From Proteromonas lacertae (taxonomy: Eukaryota; Sar; Bigyra; Opalinata; Proteromonadidae), in contig NGBS01000636.1 in assembly GCA_002245135.1 (NCBI GenBank), positions 1 through 30,861 of the forward strand: a stretch of DNA of 30,861 bases, in the 5' to 3' direction. Under the pieces are notes generated by a model. That model did no database searches. It was not told the origin of the DNA and saw only the letters and a list, made by a program, of their open reading frames with translations. The position numbers and the translations under genes were made by a program. How positions within the stretch are numbered: position 1 is the first letter of the stretch; the number at the start of each line of letters is the position of its first letter. Shown here piece after piece: positions 1-9,393 of the stretch.

Positions 1-188
1 ACTAACCCTAACCCTAACCCTAACCCTAACCCTAACCCTAACCCTAACCCTAACCCTAACCCTAACCCTAACCCTAACCCTAACCCTAACCCTAACCCTA
101 ACCCTAACCCTAACCCTAACCCTAACCCTAACCCTAACCCTAACCCTAACCCTAACCCTAACCCTAACCCCTAACCCTAACCCTAACC

Positions 189-229
<41 letters not shown>

Positions 230-405
230 CCCTAACCCTAACCCTAACCCTAACCCTAACCCTAACCCTAACCCTAACCCTAACCCTAACCCTAACCCTA
301 ACCCTAACCCTAACCCTAACCCTAACCCTAACCCTAACCCTAACCCTAACCCTAACCCTAACCCTAACCCTAACCCTAACCCTAACCCTAACCCTAACCC
401 TAACC
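1..405. repeat. Telomeric repeat array, (CCCTAA)n
   Basis: About 67 tandem copies of CCCTAA, the C-rich strand of a TTAGGG telomere, place the chromosome end at the left edge of the window. The array is almost perfect. One unit near 171 has an extra C and one near 210 has an extra A. It ends abruptly at about 405 in the sequence ACCTTATGGG. TTAGGG is used by animals, many fungi, kinetoplastids and other protists, so it does not identify the group. The low-complexity Leu-Gly/Arg-Val reading frame through it is not a gene. Confidence 0.98.
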
Positions 406-772
406 TTATGGGTCTAATCAATAAAGTTATTGTTTGTTTAGTAATACAAATGTTTGAGGTTTGTTTAAAAAAATAATATCTCACGATCCATTGACATAAT
501 GAATAATCTGATGTGTTTCTTATTATATGGCATATTATGAGCAATCGATTGATATAATTAGATTTCATATATGTTTCATAATCAAAGATGATTTAGATTA
601 TTGCCTGAAATGAGATATTGATATAATTGAGATGGGTATATACCCTAGTAAGTATATATAAATTATAGTTAGATTGTGTGCTAACCCTGTATATAAATAT
701 TAAAAAATATACAAGTTTGAATACTGGTTTGAGTTTGGCAGTTATATTATTAATTATTTTTGAAATATCATC
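406..772. other. Subtelomeric spacer without recognisable genes
   Basis: AT-rich single-copy sequence between the telomere array and the first gene. I see no open frame, tandem repeat or RNA gene. A short interstitial CTAACCCT occurs at about 680. The stretch just before 773 would hold the promoter and 5' leader of the first gene. Confidence 0.6.
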
Positions 773-1527
773 ATGAATAACAAAATTATTTTAAAACAGA
801 GTATAGTATATCGAGTGAAAGTACCCAAAGTTCATGATGAAGAAGAATTTGATATAATATTAAATAATTTAAACGATGTTGCGAAAAATTGGAGACAACT
901 ATCCAGATACCAGTATAAATATACATATATATTTTATAGATTCAAAGGAACTCGTTTAATTCCCAATCCACAGTTTCTCGTAGAAAGATTCAAATGCATA
1001 TGGATAAAAGACCCAAAATTCAGAAAAGACTATTATAAGGATTTTAAGGAAGAGTTTATATATTGCTTTCAATACAAAAAATGTAAATGTAAATCAATTG
1101 TATGCATTATCTTTATATATTTCCTTAGGTTGACAGAACAATTGATTATATATATGATTCGTTAAAAACATTAACATCTGATACAATGACTGAATTAGGG
1201 GATGGAGATTTTGTTGATGGATACAATCAAGAGTATGATGATGAATACGGAAATGTAGTGGAAGTTATTGAATTTGAACAACAAAATAAAGTTAAAGGAA
1301 ATGTTAATTGTGAATCGAATGTAGATTCAATAATATTAGTTGTTGATGAAGAAGTACATAAAGTAAATCAACAAAATGTGGTGAATTTATTTGATTATGG
1401 AAATGAAACTGTAGATTTATTTTCTTATGGTAAAGAAACTATAGATTTATTTTCTTATGGTAAAGAAGTAGTAAAACGCGATTTTCTTATTGAATCAGAA
1501 GAAGAAGAATGGCAATCAGAATATTAA
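773..1527 (+). CDS. Two-exon gene, possible ENTH/epsin-like adaptor
   Basis: Exon 1 is 773-1099 and exon 2 is 1129-1527. Removing a 29-nt GT..AG intron joins the two frames in phase 0 and gives about 241 residues. The N-terminal half is helical and basic. It carries KNWRQL followed by a run ending YRFKGT, which resembles the 'NWR..yk.l.ll.yl...Gs' helices of ENTH domains. The C-terminal half is acidic and disordered. It contains NLFDYG and two tandem VDLFSYGKE / IDLFSYGKE copies, like the clathrin and AP-2 binding DLF-type motifs of epsins, and ends in a cluster of glutamates. This fits an endocytic or Golgi clathrin adaptor that binds membrane through the N-terminal domain. The similarity is by eye and weak, so an unrelated lineage-specific protein is possible. 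It is the most telomere-proximal gene and the only soluble, non-glycan gene on the left. Confidence 0.55.
1100..1128 (+). other. 29-nt spliceosomal intron
   Basis: The intron begins GTATGC and ends TTCCTTAG. Upstream codons end exactly at 1099 (AAA TCA ATT). Downstream codons resume at 1129 (GTT GAC AGA) in another frame that stays open to 1527. Unspliced, the first frame stops at 1165. Junction phase, consensus ends and the T-rich tail before AG all support an ultrashort intron. Confidence 0.75.
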
Positions 1528-1712
1528 ATCATAATGAATCTTGAATTGGTTTTGTTTTGTTTTGTTTGGGTTAGTATTATAACTTATAAATTATATGGTG
1601 TGCTAATTAACACCTTAAAATAATTATAAAAGAAATTAAGCTATTTTTGAAAAAAGCATTCGTTTCAAGATTTGACTTGAACTTCATTTTTTTTGTTTTG
1701 TTTTTTATTACA

Positions 1713-1762
1713 TAGGATGGTCACCATATGTTGTCATATCACACAGTATGGTGGCCATCCTA
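1713..1762. repeat. 16-bp stem hairpin
   Basis: TAGGATGGTCACCATA (1713-1728) and TATGGTGGCCATCCTA (1747-1762) are inverted copies with one difference, which would be a G.U pair in RNA. The loop is 18 nt. It is GC-rich compared with its surroundings. It could be a structured 3' end, a small RNA precursor, or the remnant of an element with short inverted ends. Confidence 0.75.
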
Positions 1763-1969
1763 TCTATTATTGTTTTTTGAATTTTTTTAAGAAAATTAAA
1801 TTTCGATTATGATCAGAAAGTCAAACTAAGGGCATATATGAGCCCAGCATAAATAGAGAAATCGATTGATATATTTATTATGCATTAAAAACGTTTCTAA
1901 TGATGAAAAAACAATATAGGGAAATAGCACACATTGAAACGGCTATTTTTTTGAATCAAAAACACATAT

Positions 1970-1998
1970 AGGGAAATGGCACACTGTGCTATTTCCCT
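1970..1998. repeat. 14-bp near-perfect palindrome plus upstream direct copy
   Basis: AGGGAAATGGCACA (1970-1983) and TGTGCTATTTCCCT (1985-1998) form a hairpin with a one-base centre and a single mismatch. A third copy of the arm, AGGGAAATAGCACA, lies in direct orientation at about 1918-1931. The three copies suggest a protein-binding site cluster or a decayed small element. Confidence 0.7.
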
Positions 1999-2029
1999 TT
2001 ATTATTCATTATTATAAAGATCTTATTCA

Positions 2030-3412
2030 TTATGTAAATATAACGCTGTAAATAGAAAAAGCAAAATTTGTAAAATTCCTTGTTATTTAAAAAGTAATTA
2101 TACATTTCCTAAAAAGACTAATTTTAATTGGCATAACAAATACATTATATTCTTTGAATGGAAGTGTAGTGAAATTCAATGATAATGTAAAATTTATAGA
2201 ATTTTGGTTTTATTATACAAAATTAATTAGCAATAAAAAATACTTTAAGGTATATTGTATATTTTAAATTAGGCAAATGATATATATAATTTAAAACATG
2301 AGTCAAATAAGATAATGAAAGGTAGTAATAAAATAGAATATTTATTCCATTTTATACCTCAAAAGCCAAAAGGAAATAATGTAAGGGATAATAGTTTGTC
2401 AATAAACATTTATTTATTTGATGCATTATCGAGATATCGATTTTATTCTCAAATGCTTTCAACCAACCGGATGATTAATAGGTTAAAAAGGAATTATTAT
2501 GTATATAGTTTTGAATTATATCATACAATTGGTTATAACTCAAGGCCTAATATAAAACCAATGTTTTTTGGATGTTATTATAATGAAACACCAAAGGAAT
2601 TTATATATAAATCTTTTAAAAAGAACAATTTTATAGTTATTTCAAATCTTGCAGAATGTGATAAGAATTTATCATTTTATTGCCATAACAATGTATTTTC
2701 CAATATTAATCACAATTTTCAACCTAGCTGCAATGATATTATTAAGATTTATAATTATGGTTCTAAACCTAGATGCATCGGAAATAAACAGCAACATCAA
2801 TGGCAACTAGAATATTTAGAGGATTCTTTGAAATATTATTCTAAAAGAGAAAATAAAATATTTTCTTATACATCATTTATTGAACCACATGAACCATCAT
2901 TTTTATCAATAACTAGAGTTGATGATGATTTTGCTAAACATTTACAACATTTAGAATGTATTGAATAACTCTACTAGATATAGATTTTGGTTTTATGAAT
3001 AATTCAATAAATTTCATTATTTCAGATCAAGGTATGCATTATGGAAAATATTCTCAAAAGAAGTATAATTTATATATATATATATATATATTATATAGTT
3101 CGGAAGAGCAGAAAGAGCATTACCTATCTTAGTTGTGGTATATTATTCAAAGCTATATAATAGATTATGCCAAAAACATTTTTCATAAAACATAATAAAT
3201 TAAAAAATACATTATATCAAAATCAATTCAAATTTGTTACTGCATTTGAAATATACAATACATTATTATATTTTTCTAATCCTATCATTGTATAATTAAA
3301 TATACCAATCTAATAGAATAAAAAATACATATATAAATCTTTACTACATGATATACCTATAACAAATTCATGTAAAAACTATAATATAAGCGGCGGATGT
3401 TATTGCCACTAG
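2030..3412 (+). pseudogene. DUF229 (sulfatase-fold) gene, probably broken
   Basis: The clean core frame is 2315-2968. It reads like a DUF229 protein: NIYLFDALSRYRFYSQM matches the family's 'IDSxSRxxFxRxxP' nucleophile region. This is followed by 'NIKPMFFG', 'C.G' near 2772, FIEPHEP and a final VDDDFAKHLQHLE. After the frame ends, further family pieces appear: NNSINFIISDQGMHYGK (about 2990-3050), ERALPILVV (about 3110) and VTAFEIYNTLLYF (about 3235). A C-terminal SCKNYNISGGCYC ends near 3412, matching the family's closing Cys cluster. Upstream, 2050-2250 holds CKIPCYL and VKFIEFW in other frames, like the family N-terminus. A 20-nt GT..AG at 2958-2977 would bridge the first break, but a TA microsatellite at 3072-3092 shifts the frame again. 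DUF229 proteins are secretory-pathway alkaline-phosphatase-superfamily members of unknown substrate. Confidence 0.7.
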
Positions 3413-3433
3413 TGATATATAGTACTAGATTAA

Positions 3434-4267
3434 TCAGTACAAATAATTATTACATTGATTATTGCGATTTGTGGAGAATTTTCTATTATAATCTAAATGG
3501 AGAGATACACTTTGACATTTTATTGAATAGAATTCATCAGAACAATTTAAATTTTTGTATGTATAGCCATAATATACGCTTTGATTCTTGAAAAATAAAG
3601 CTGAATTATGTTCATTTTTATAATATTTTAACAAATTAAGATAATGTGTCTTGTATATTGTTGGTCCATTAACAAAATAATAATCTCCTTTTGGCTTAAA
3701 TACTATACATAAAACATGATATCCTAAATTACTTTTTATAGTTATTGTTTTAATTTTTGCTGGTATATCTGGTTTAAATGTTATTCCATATAATAACTTA
3801 CTAATTTCCATTATAGCTATGCTTTCTTCAATATAGTTTTTGTAAATAATTTTCTTTTCTATATTTTCTATAAAAGGTCTATCATCTTCCATAAATAGAA
3901 CATATTTTTTATATAACATTGAAAATGCGACATTATAAACATAATTATCTTTACTTGGATTAAAATACATAACATTATTTAATTTATAATATATTATAAA
4001 ATAATCTCTGCTAATAGTACCGCTATCTGAATATATTAATGTGTAATAAATATTATTATCATAGTTATTCAAATGATTGAACATACTTTTAAGTGTTATA
4101 TTTAAAAAAAAATCTCTATTACAAGAGAAAAGAAATATTAATATATCATATTTTTTTATTACATATTCCCCTAGATTTAAAAGATATATAATAAATGATA
4201 AAAATAAATACAATAGACAATATATATTAACATAAAATTTCATAAATGAATGTCTTTTTATAAACAT
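3434..4267 (-). CDS. Golgi-type GT-A glycosyltransferase
   Basis: The protein has 277 residues: a signal anchor (residues 10-32), then a luminal domain starting ILIFLFSCNRDFFLN. The acidic metal-binding motif is FMEDDRP at about 125-131, the position of a DxD in GT-A enzymes. A later VNGPTIYKTHYL and SALFFKNQS resemble the acceptor-side segments of its paralogue at 5939-6760, which has CNR, EED and TNGASIYRT in the same places. The donor and acceptor sugars cannot be read from the sequence. Its start lies only 11 bp from the start of the divergent gene at 4279, so the two must share a promoter or have their promoters inside each other. The frame looks intact. Confidence 0.75.
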   Translation of the reverse strand: MFIKRHSFMKFYVNIYCLLYLFLSFIIYLLNLGEYVIKKYDILIFLFSCNRDFFLNITLKSMFNHLNNYDNNIYYTLIYSDSGTISRDYFIIYYKLNNVMYFNPSKDNYVYNVAFSMLYKKYVLFMEDDRPFIENIEKKIIYKNYIEESIAIMEISKLLYGITFKPDIPAKIKTITIKSNLGYHVLCIVFKPKGDYYFVNGPTIYKTHYLNLLKYYKNEHNSALFFKNQSVYYGYTYKNLNCSDEFYSIKCQSVSLHLDYNRKFSTNRNNQCNNYLY

Positions 4268-4278
4268 GTGTTTAACAT

Positions 4279-5938
4279 ATGAAAATAAGAAAAGACCTTA
4301 ATGGATTAAGGGGAATATCATGTTTATTTATATATTTTTATCATTCTTTGCCTAGTATATTTAAATGTGGATATCTTGCAGTGGATGTTTTCATTCTTTT
4401 ATCAGGATATTTTTCTATACTGACTAAACACTCAATAAATAAATTTATATATATTACACAAAGAATAAAAAGGATTATTCCAATTGGTTATACTGTTATA
4501 TTTATTTGTTATATACTATCATATATCTTTATTCAAAAATCCAAATTGGAAGTAATATACTGTGATTTGCTTTCATCTATTTTAGGTTACTCAAATATTC
4601 ATTTTTATGTTAAAGCAATAGATTATTTTGGAGATTCTTTAAATTTATCGCTTAATTTACATTATTGGTATTATTCTTTACAGGAACAATACTATGTATT
4701 CTTCTCTATTTTCATTCTAAATCGAGATAATAATTTGTTTATTATTATATAATAATATGTTTCTTGTATTCATGTTTATATACAATCTACTTTATTAACA
4801 ATTTCAATCGATTATACTATTTTCATTACTATATATTTATTTGATAATTAATATAAATCCAAAGTCTTATAAGTTTTTTTTTCAATAGAATATATTATTT
4901 TTGTTTATAGTATTTCTAATTATTATTTGCAACTCAGAAAATATACTATCATTATATTTATATCAGTATATAGGTAAAATATCCTTATCCTTATATTTAG
5001 TTCATTACACAATATTATATATACTTAATTCCTATAAAGAAACAAACTATTGCCTAGTTTTATTATTAAATATATTGATATCACATATATTATATTATAC
5101 AATTGAAAATAATAGAGTAATATTAAATTCAAATCCAAGATACACAATTATCTATTTTATACTTATTGAACTTATCTTTATTATTTTCTTAAATATAAGA
5201 ATTCATTCAATTTCTTCCTTAAGAAGATATTTAACGAGAACAGATGCTAATAATGAATGGAAAAGATTAAATAGAATATTTATTAAATATAAATACAAAA
5301 GACACAAGAATGTTGTTCTTATAATGGGAGATTCACACATAATGCAATGGATTCCTGATATATTAATGAATGAAAACATAGTATATTATAGGGTAATATA
5401 TTATCATTATTGGATAGATTATATACTTTTTAAAGAACATAAGAAACTTAAATATTATATATCAATATTAGAAATAAAATATATGATTATGTCAAACTTT
5501 CTGGGAATATGTTATAATTGCACAAATATCAAGAATATAGCTTCGTTTTATAATTTTATGAATTATTTATTAAAGCATTTAGAAAATGAATTGTATATTA
5601 TACAAGATAATCCTTATCACTATAAAGACGTTTTTATTAATCCAGAAGATGGAATTAATTATACTTTCTCAATATTAGGAATAAATGCAAGTGTGATATT
5701 GTTTCCTTTAATTAGAAATAAAAGAATTAAATATATTAATACAATAAAATGGATTTGCACAAATAATAGATGTAATCTTTTTAAAAATAATTATTCAATA
5801 TTTATTGGATCACATCATCTTACAATTAGCTTTACACTTTCGCTTCGTAAAGATTTAAACCTAGAAATAAAATTAAAAAAGAAAAAACAATATCGATATA
5901 ATAACATATCTTTAATAATGAGAATGGATTTTATATGA
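4279..5938 (+). pseudogene. Acyltransferase-3/SGNH O-acyltransferase, broken copy
   Basis: The first open part (4279-4752) encodes the start of an acyltransferase-3 domain: NGLRGISCLFIYFYH carries the family R-x10-H motif (R11, H22). It is followed by AVDVFILLSGYF and LHYWYYSLQEQYY. Compared with the intact relative at 17748-19610, the next ~110 residues are disrupted: frames change between 4750 and 4901 and part of the domain is missing. The second open part (4901-5938) resumes with YIGKISLSLYLVHYTILY and continues into an SGNH domain with VLIMGDSHIMQW. The C-terminal block reads GSHHLT where the family has a DxxHLT catalytic pair, so the catalytic Asp is also absent. Such enzymes move acetyl or other acyl groups across a membrane onto sugars. 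The TGA at 5936-5938 directly abuts the next gene's ATG. Confidence 0.8.
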
Positions 5939-6760
5939 ATGAATTATATCTCATATTTCTCTTTCATGTATAAATATTATTATTATTATATACATTTTCA
6001 ATTACTTTTCATTATGTTACAGTTAAAAATAATATTTTTTATTGCAATAATATTCAATTATTGTTATTTCAAATTAAAAAATACTAATTCAAGTAGTAGA
6101 TTATTAATTGCCATATTTTCATGTAACAGGTTATTCTATTTAAACAGAACAATATTTGCGTTTTATCATCATATCCTTAAATATGAAAACACTTTATTAT
6201 ATAACATAATCTTTATTGATCAGGGAACAATTCAAAGATATGATATTGTAAAAAAATATAAAATTTATAATTCTATATATATGAATCCTGAAGGGTATGG
6301 AATCTCATTTAATATTGTTTTTTCTATTATTTATACAGAATTTGTATTATTGCTTGAAGAAGATTGGGAAGTATTCCATGATGTTGAAAAAAGAATAATT
6401 CATCCTTCATTTATTATGGAATCAATATTAATATTACAACAAGTATATGAAGTATATGGTATATTGTTAAGAGAAACATCAGATGTTAATATTGATTACA
6501 GCATCGAAATAACATCAATAATTGGTACTCATTTATTATACATATTAAATCCGCCCAAGAATAGATATTGTTTCACAAATGGTGCAAGTATTTACAGGAC
6601 AATAAATTTAAAAAAGTTACATTACTATAAAGATGAATATTCAACATCTCAATTCTTTAGAAAACAAAAGTATAAATTGGCTTTTACTTATAAAGGACTA
6701 TATGGCAGGAAGAATAGTACGAAAATGCCAATCTGTTATGAAACACATAGGTATAAATAG
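5939..6760 (+). CDS. Golgi-type GT-A glycosyltransferase, paralogue of the 3434-4267 gene
   Basis: The protein has 273 residues. It has one or two hydrophobic N-terminal segments (about 18-45), then LLIAIFSCNRLFYLNRT, FIDQGTIQR, MNPEGYG and the acidic motif LLEEDWEVF (about 138-146). These match FSCNRDFFLN, SDSGTISR, FNPSKD and FMEDDRPF in the gene at 3434-4267, so the two are diverged duplicates now in opposite orientation around the broken acyltransferase. TNGASIYRTINL and STSQFFRKQ are the conserved C-terminal blocks. Role by analogy: a luminal sugar transferase with unknown donor. The first ATG follows the TGA of the upstream frame with no gap; internal ATGs at residues 10 and 26 are alternative starts. 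Confidence 0.75.
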   Translation: MNYISYFSFMYKYYYYYIHFQLLFIMLQLKIIFFIAIIFNYCYFKLKNTNSSSRLLIAIFSCNRLFYLNRTIFAFYHHILKYENTLLYNIIFIDQGTIQRYDIVKKYKIYNSIYMNPEGYGISFNIVFSIIYTEFVLLLEEDWEVFHDVEKRIIHPSFIMESILILQQVYEVYGILLRETSDVNIDYSIEITSIIGTHLLYILNPPKNRYCFTNGASIYRTINLKKLHYYKDEYSTSQFFRKQKYKLAFTYKGLYGRKNSTKMPICYETHRYK

Positions 6761-6799
6761 TACAAGAAAAGGGATATGTAGTTTGTGGCTTTATTGAAA

Positions 6800-7846
6800 C
6801 TAATTTATAGCTAGAAGTTTTCTTTTGTATATCTTAATTAAGGTTGATTTTAATATATCTAAACAATTATTTCTTCTTAAGTAGTAACTTGAAATGTCTT
6901 TGCTGTTATATTTCTTAGATAATTCATTTTTAATAATATGAAATATCTCATTTAAATGTAAATCAAAATGTTGAATACATCTTCCATAGTATTCAATCAA
7001 CTCACACTGCTGCACTATAGGATAAATTCCCATGTTTTGCATTTCCATCAGAGATGATGGCCAACAGTCATAAAATGAAAAATATAATAGTATTTTACAA
7101 TTATTGGAGAAATATGCCAAAGAATTTTGAGTATGGTATCCATATCTTATAATTTTTATAGTAAATGTTGAATTTAATAAATTAATTAAGTAACATAATT
7201 CTTCTTCTTTATTTGCATCTGCAAATTTCACATAAACTAGAATATCTATTTTTCTTTCATCCCATAAATTTACATAGCATAAAGATTTAGTTAATAAACA
7301 TCCATGAGAAACTAAATATTTACTTTCTATATTATTCAGCTTCGTTGAATGATTAATAAGATGATCTTTTATTCTATTAGATTGAACTACATATGCAAAT
7401 ATATTTTCTATATGATATGACCATTTCATCTCATATGTATTTTTCATAGGAAATTTAAACCATTTTTTAGGACTAACAATAGGTCCATAAATAGTATTCT
7501 TGAACATTTTAGCAAAAGATATATTTCTACTATACTCAAAATAATCAGGATATAAAAACCATATCAAGTTATTACAAATAGAAGCATAATTTTGAAATAA
7601 TTTAAAACTGATATTTCTTTTTATAATGATTCTAAATAATCTAGTTATATACTTATTCCTTTGTAATATACTAATTGTGTCAATGTAGGATTTAGCTAAT
7701 GTAACAGGACCATTTCTACCTTTAATTGGAAAAATTAGAAGAATATTAATTCTTTTAACAGTATAAAGAAAATTGAAGTAAAACAAACAATTCAATAAAA
7801 CACATATACATATTATAATAAAAATAGATCTATAATTAGTAAACAT
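6800..7846 (-). CDS. GT-B (GT4-like) glycosyltransferase
   Basis: The protein has 348 residues with a signal anchor at about 6-28. The luminal part starts NILLIFPIKGRNGPVTLAKSY, a Rossmann first strand with a Gly-rich turn as in GT-B enzymes. The C-terminal Rossmann domain begins KIDILVYVKFADANKEEE. It has the donor-binding block YDCWPSSLMEMQNMGIYPI (about 259-277), the counterpart of the 'E.fg...lEAMA.G.pvV' motif of GT4. The order of domains and length fit a compact GT4-type enzyme. It converges with the 5939 gene, with 39 bp between the stop codons. The frame appears intact and the substrate is unknown. Confidence 0.7.
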   Translation of the reverse strand: MFTNYRSIFIIICICVLLNCLFYFNFLYTVKRINILLIFPIKGRNGPVTLAKSYIDTISILQRNKYITRLFRIIIKRNISFKLFQNYASICNNLIWFLYPDYFEYSRNISFAKMFKNTIYGPIVSPKKWFKFPMKNTYEMKWSYHIENIFAYVVQSNRIKDHLINHSTKLNNIESKYLVSHGCLLTKSLCYVNLWDERKIDILVYVKFADANKEEELCYLINLLNSTFTIKIIRYGYHTQNSLAYFSNNCKILLYFSFYDCWPSSLMEMQNMGIYPIVQQCELIEYYGRCIQHFDLHLNEIFHIIKNELSKKYNSKDISSYYLRRNNCLDILKSTLIKIYKRKLLAIN

Positions 7847-7949
7847 AATAGTAGTTTTTTACAGTAAATAGTAACGCTATACATAACACTTGAATTATAA
7901 ATAATATAATTATTCTGTGCATGTTAATTGATTAGAATGTATATTTTAA

Positions 7950-9350
7950 ATGCTAAATATAATTAACGAAAATAATATGATCAATTTTTGTATATTCTTT
8001 TCATTACTATTTTTTCTTACTATACATTCTTTTAATAGCTGTAAATGCAAATTACACAGTGAATGTATACAATTTATGTTAAATAGATATGCACTTAATA
8101 GAACATTAATAGCAATAGTTGTAACATATCACTATCTAGATGAATTTATTAATTATTTCTTAACATCAATTAAAAGTTTAAATATTAGTAATTATATATT
8201 TATAGTAGTTGATTATGAAACTCATTATGAACTGAAGCAATATACGAATCATATCATTATATATAATTTGAATTACGCATTAAATGGAAACACTGATTTT
8301 GGATCAAAAAATTTTGGAAAAATAACTATGATTAAGACGTTTGTATTATTATACTTAATAAAGCAAAATTATAATATACTTATATGCGATGTTGATGTAT
8401 ATTTCTTTAGAAATCCTCTAAATTACTTTCTTCTGTTTAATGCTGACATTGTATCATCAACAGATTTAAATAATGAAATGAATACTGGTTTATTGTATTT
8501 TATCTTTAATAATTTATTATAGTTTGACTAGATATAATAATAAAACTATATATTTTGTAAAAGAGATTATAAGATATTCTAACACAATACATTTCTCAAA
8601 TGATTAAATATACTGGAATAAAGTCTTGCATAGAACATCAATAGTAACATGCAAATATATTTCTGAAAGTATTTGTGCAAATGGTGCTACATTTTTTTAT
8701 TATGGTAAAAGACATTTTTACAACGACAATTCTAGTGTATTAAATTGTTATAAAGAATAGATTATTCATATATAACAATGCACAATAATTACATAATTGG
8801 AATAGAATCAAAAATATATAGACAAAAAGAAATGTTACTATATGAATACGATAAAAATCGATATTATTCATCAACTACAAATAAGTATTTAATAATACAA
8901 TCAGATGATATAATATTAAATGATATTAATGATGATGAATACTTAATTAAGATGTGTTTATATTTATCAACCATTACTAATCGCATATATATATTACCAA
9001 AATTTAATTGCTCTCACTGTATTTGCAATGATTACTATTTATCAATGAAATATTGTTCCTATATAAAATGCTTTAGTATAAGAGAATTAAACATATATAT
9101 GAAAGAAAAATATAGAGAAAATGTATATAAATGTTTATTATATTGCATAGTCATTTTTTAAACATCATAAAGTACCAAAATATACTTTGAATTCAATCAA
9201 AATAATAAATTTAACAAGTGTTAAATATAAACTAGATTTATTGAAGTTTGGAAAATATAAAATATTAGTAATTAATTCACTTAATATGAATAATAGAATT
9301 AATTTTGGTTTAAATAATAACTTAGCAGTTAGGAAAGTAAAGGAATGTTA
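7950..9350 (+). pseudogene. GT77-like nucleotide-diphospho-sugar transferase, broken
   Basis: A signal anchor (residues 12-27) precedes TLIAIVVTYHY, GKITMIKTFVLL and the GT77 metal motif LICDVDVYFFRNP (about 143-155), then MNTGL. The open frame stops at 8522. A 28-nt GT..AG (8495-8522) would splice to FLTRYNNKTIYF, which suits the family better. The next block reads SND, TAA, IYWNKVLHR, where GT77 proteins have a conserved DQ and then a downstream Asn. Further family pieces are SICANGATFFY (about 8670-8710) and MHNNYIIGIESK (8778 on, a new frame). TNRIYILPKFNCSHC with YREN follows, the C-terminal 'LNR.liLP' block seen in long GT77 proteins. A last piece runs to about 9350. At least three breaks remain after allowing the intron, so I treat it as a decayed host gene. 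Some breaks sit at homopolymers and could be sequence errors. Confidence 0.75.
8495..8522 (+). other. Candidate 28-nt intron in the GT77 gene
   Basis: GTATTT..TTATAG removes the stop at 8520-8522 and joins NTGL to a continuation that fits the GT77 family (F-LTRYNN). Phase 2. Size and ends match the introns at 1100 and 25530. The host gene is otherwise broken, so it may no longer matter. Confidence 0.5.
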
Positions 9351-9393
9351 AAGAATTTTTAATGCAGTTTTTAATAGAAATAATATTTAGATT

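Larger units (their letters stand above)
1528..2029. other. Gene-free spacer with two hairpins
   Basis: No convincing frame. The spacer contains T-rich stretches, TTTTG repeats near 1550 and 1695, a direct repeat of ATATAGGGAAAT near 1914 and 1966, and the two strong inverted repeats listed separately. Confidence 0.6.

Noticed and set aside
164-568. Long minus-strand frame with Leu-Gly repeats
   Set aside because: It is simply the telomere hexamer read through; no real gene.
3098-3120. TCGGAAGAGC, resembling a sequencing adapter
   Set aside because: Only ten bases match, and the segment encodes a DUF229-like block (ERALPILVV), so natural origin is more likely.
3397-3591. Short plus-strand frame overlapping the GT-A gene
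   Set aside because: Antisense shadow of the C-terminal coding part of the 3434-4267 gene, with no motif of its own.
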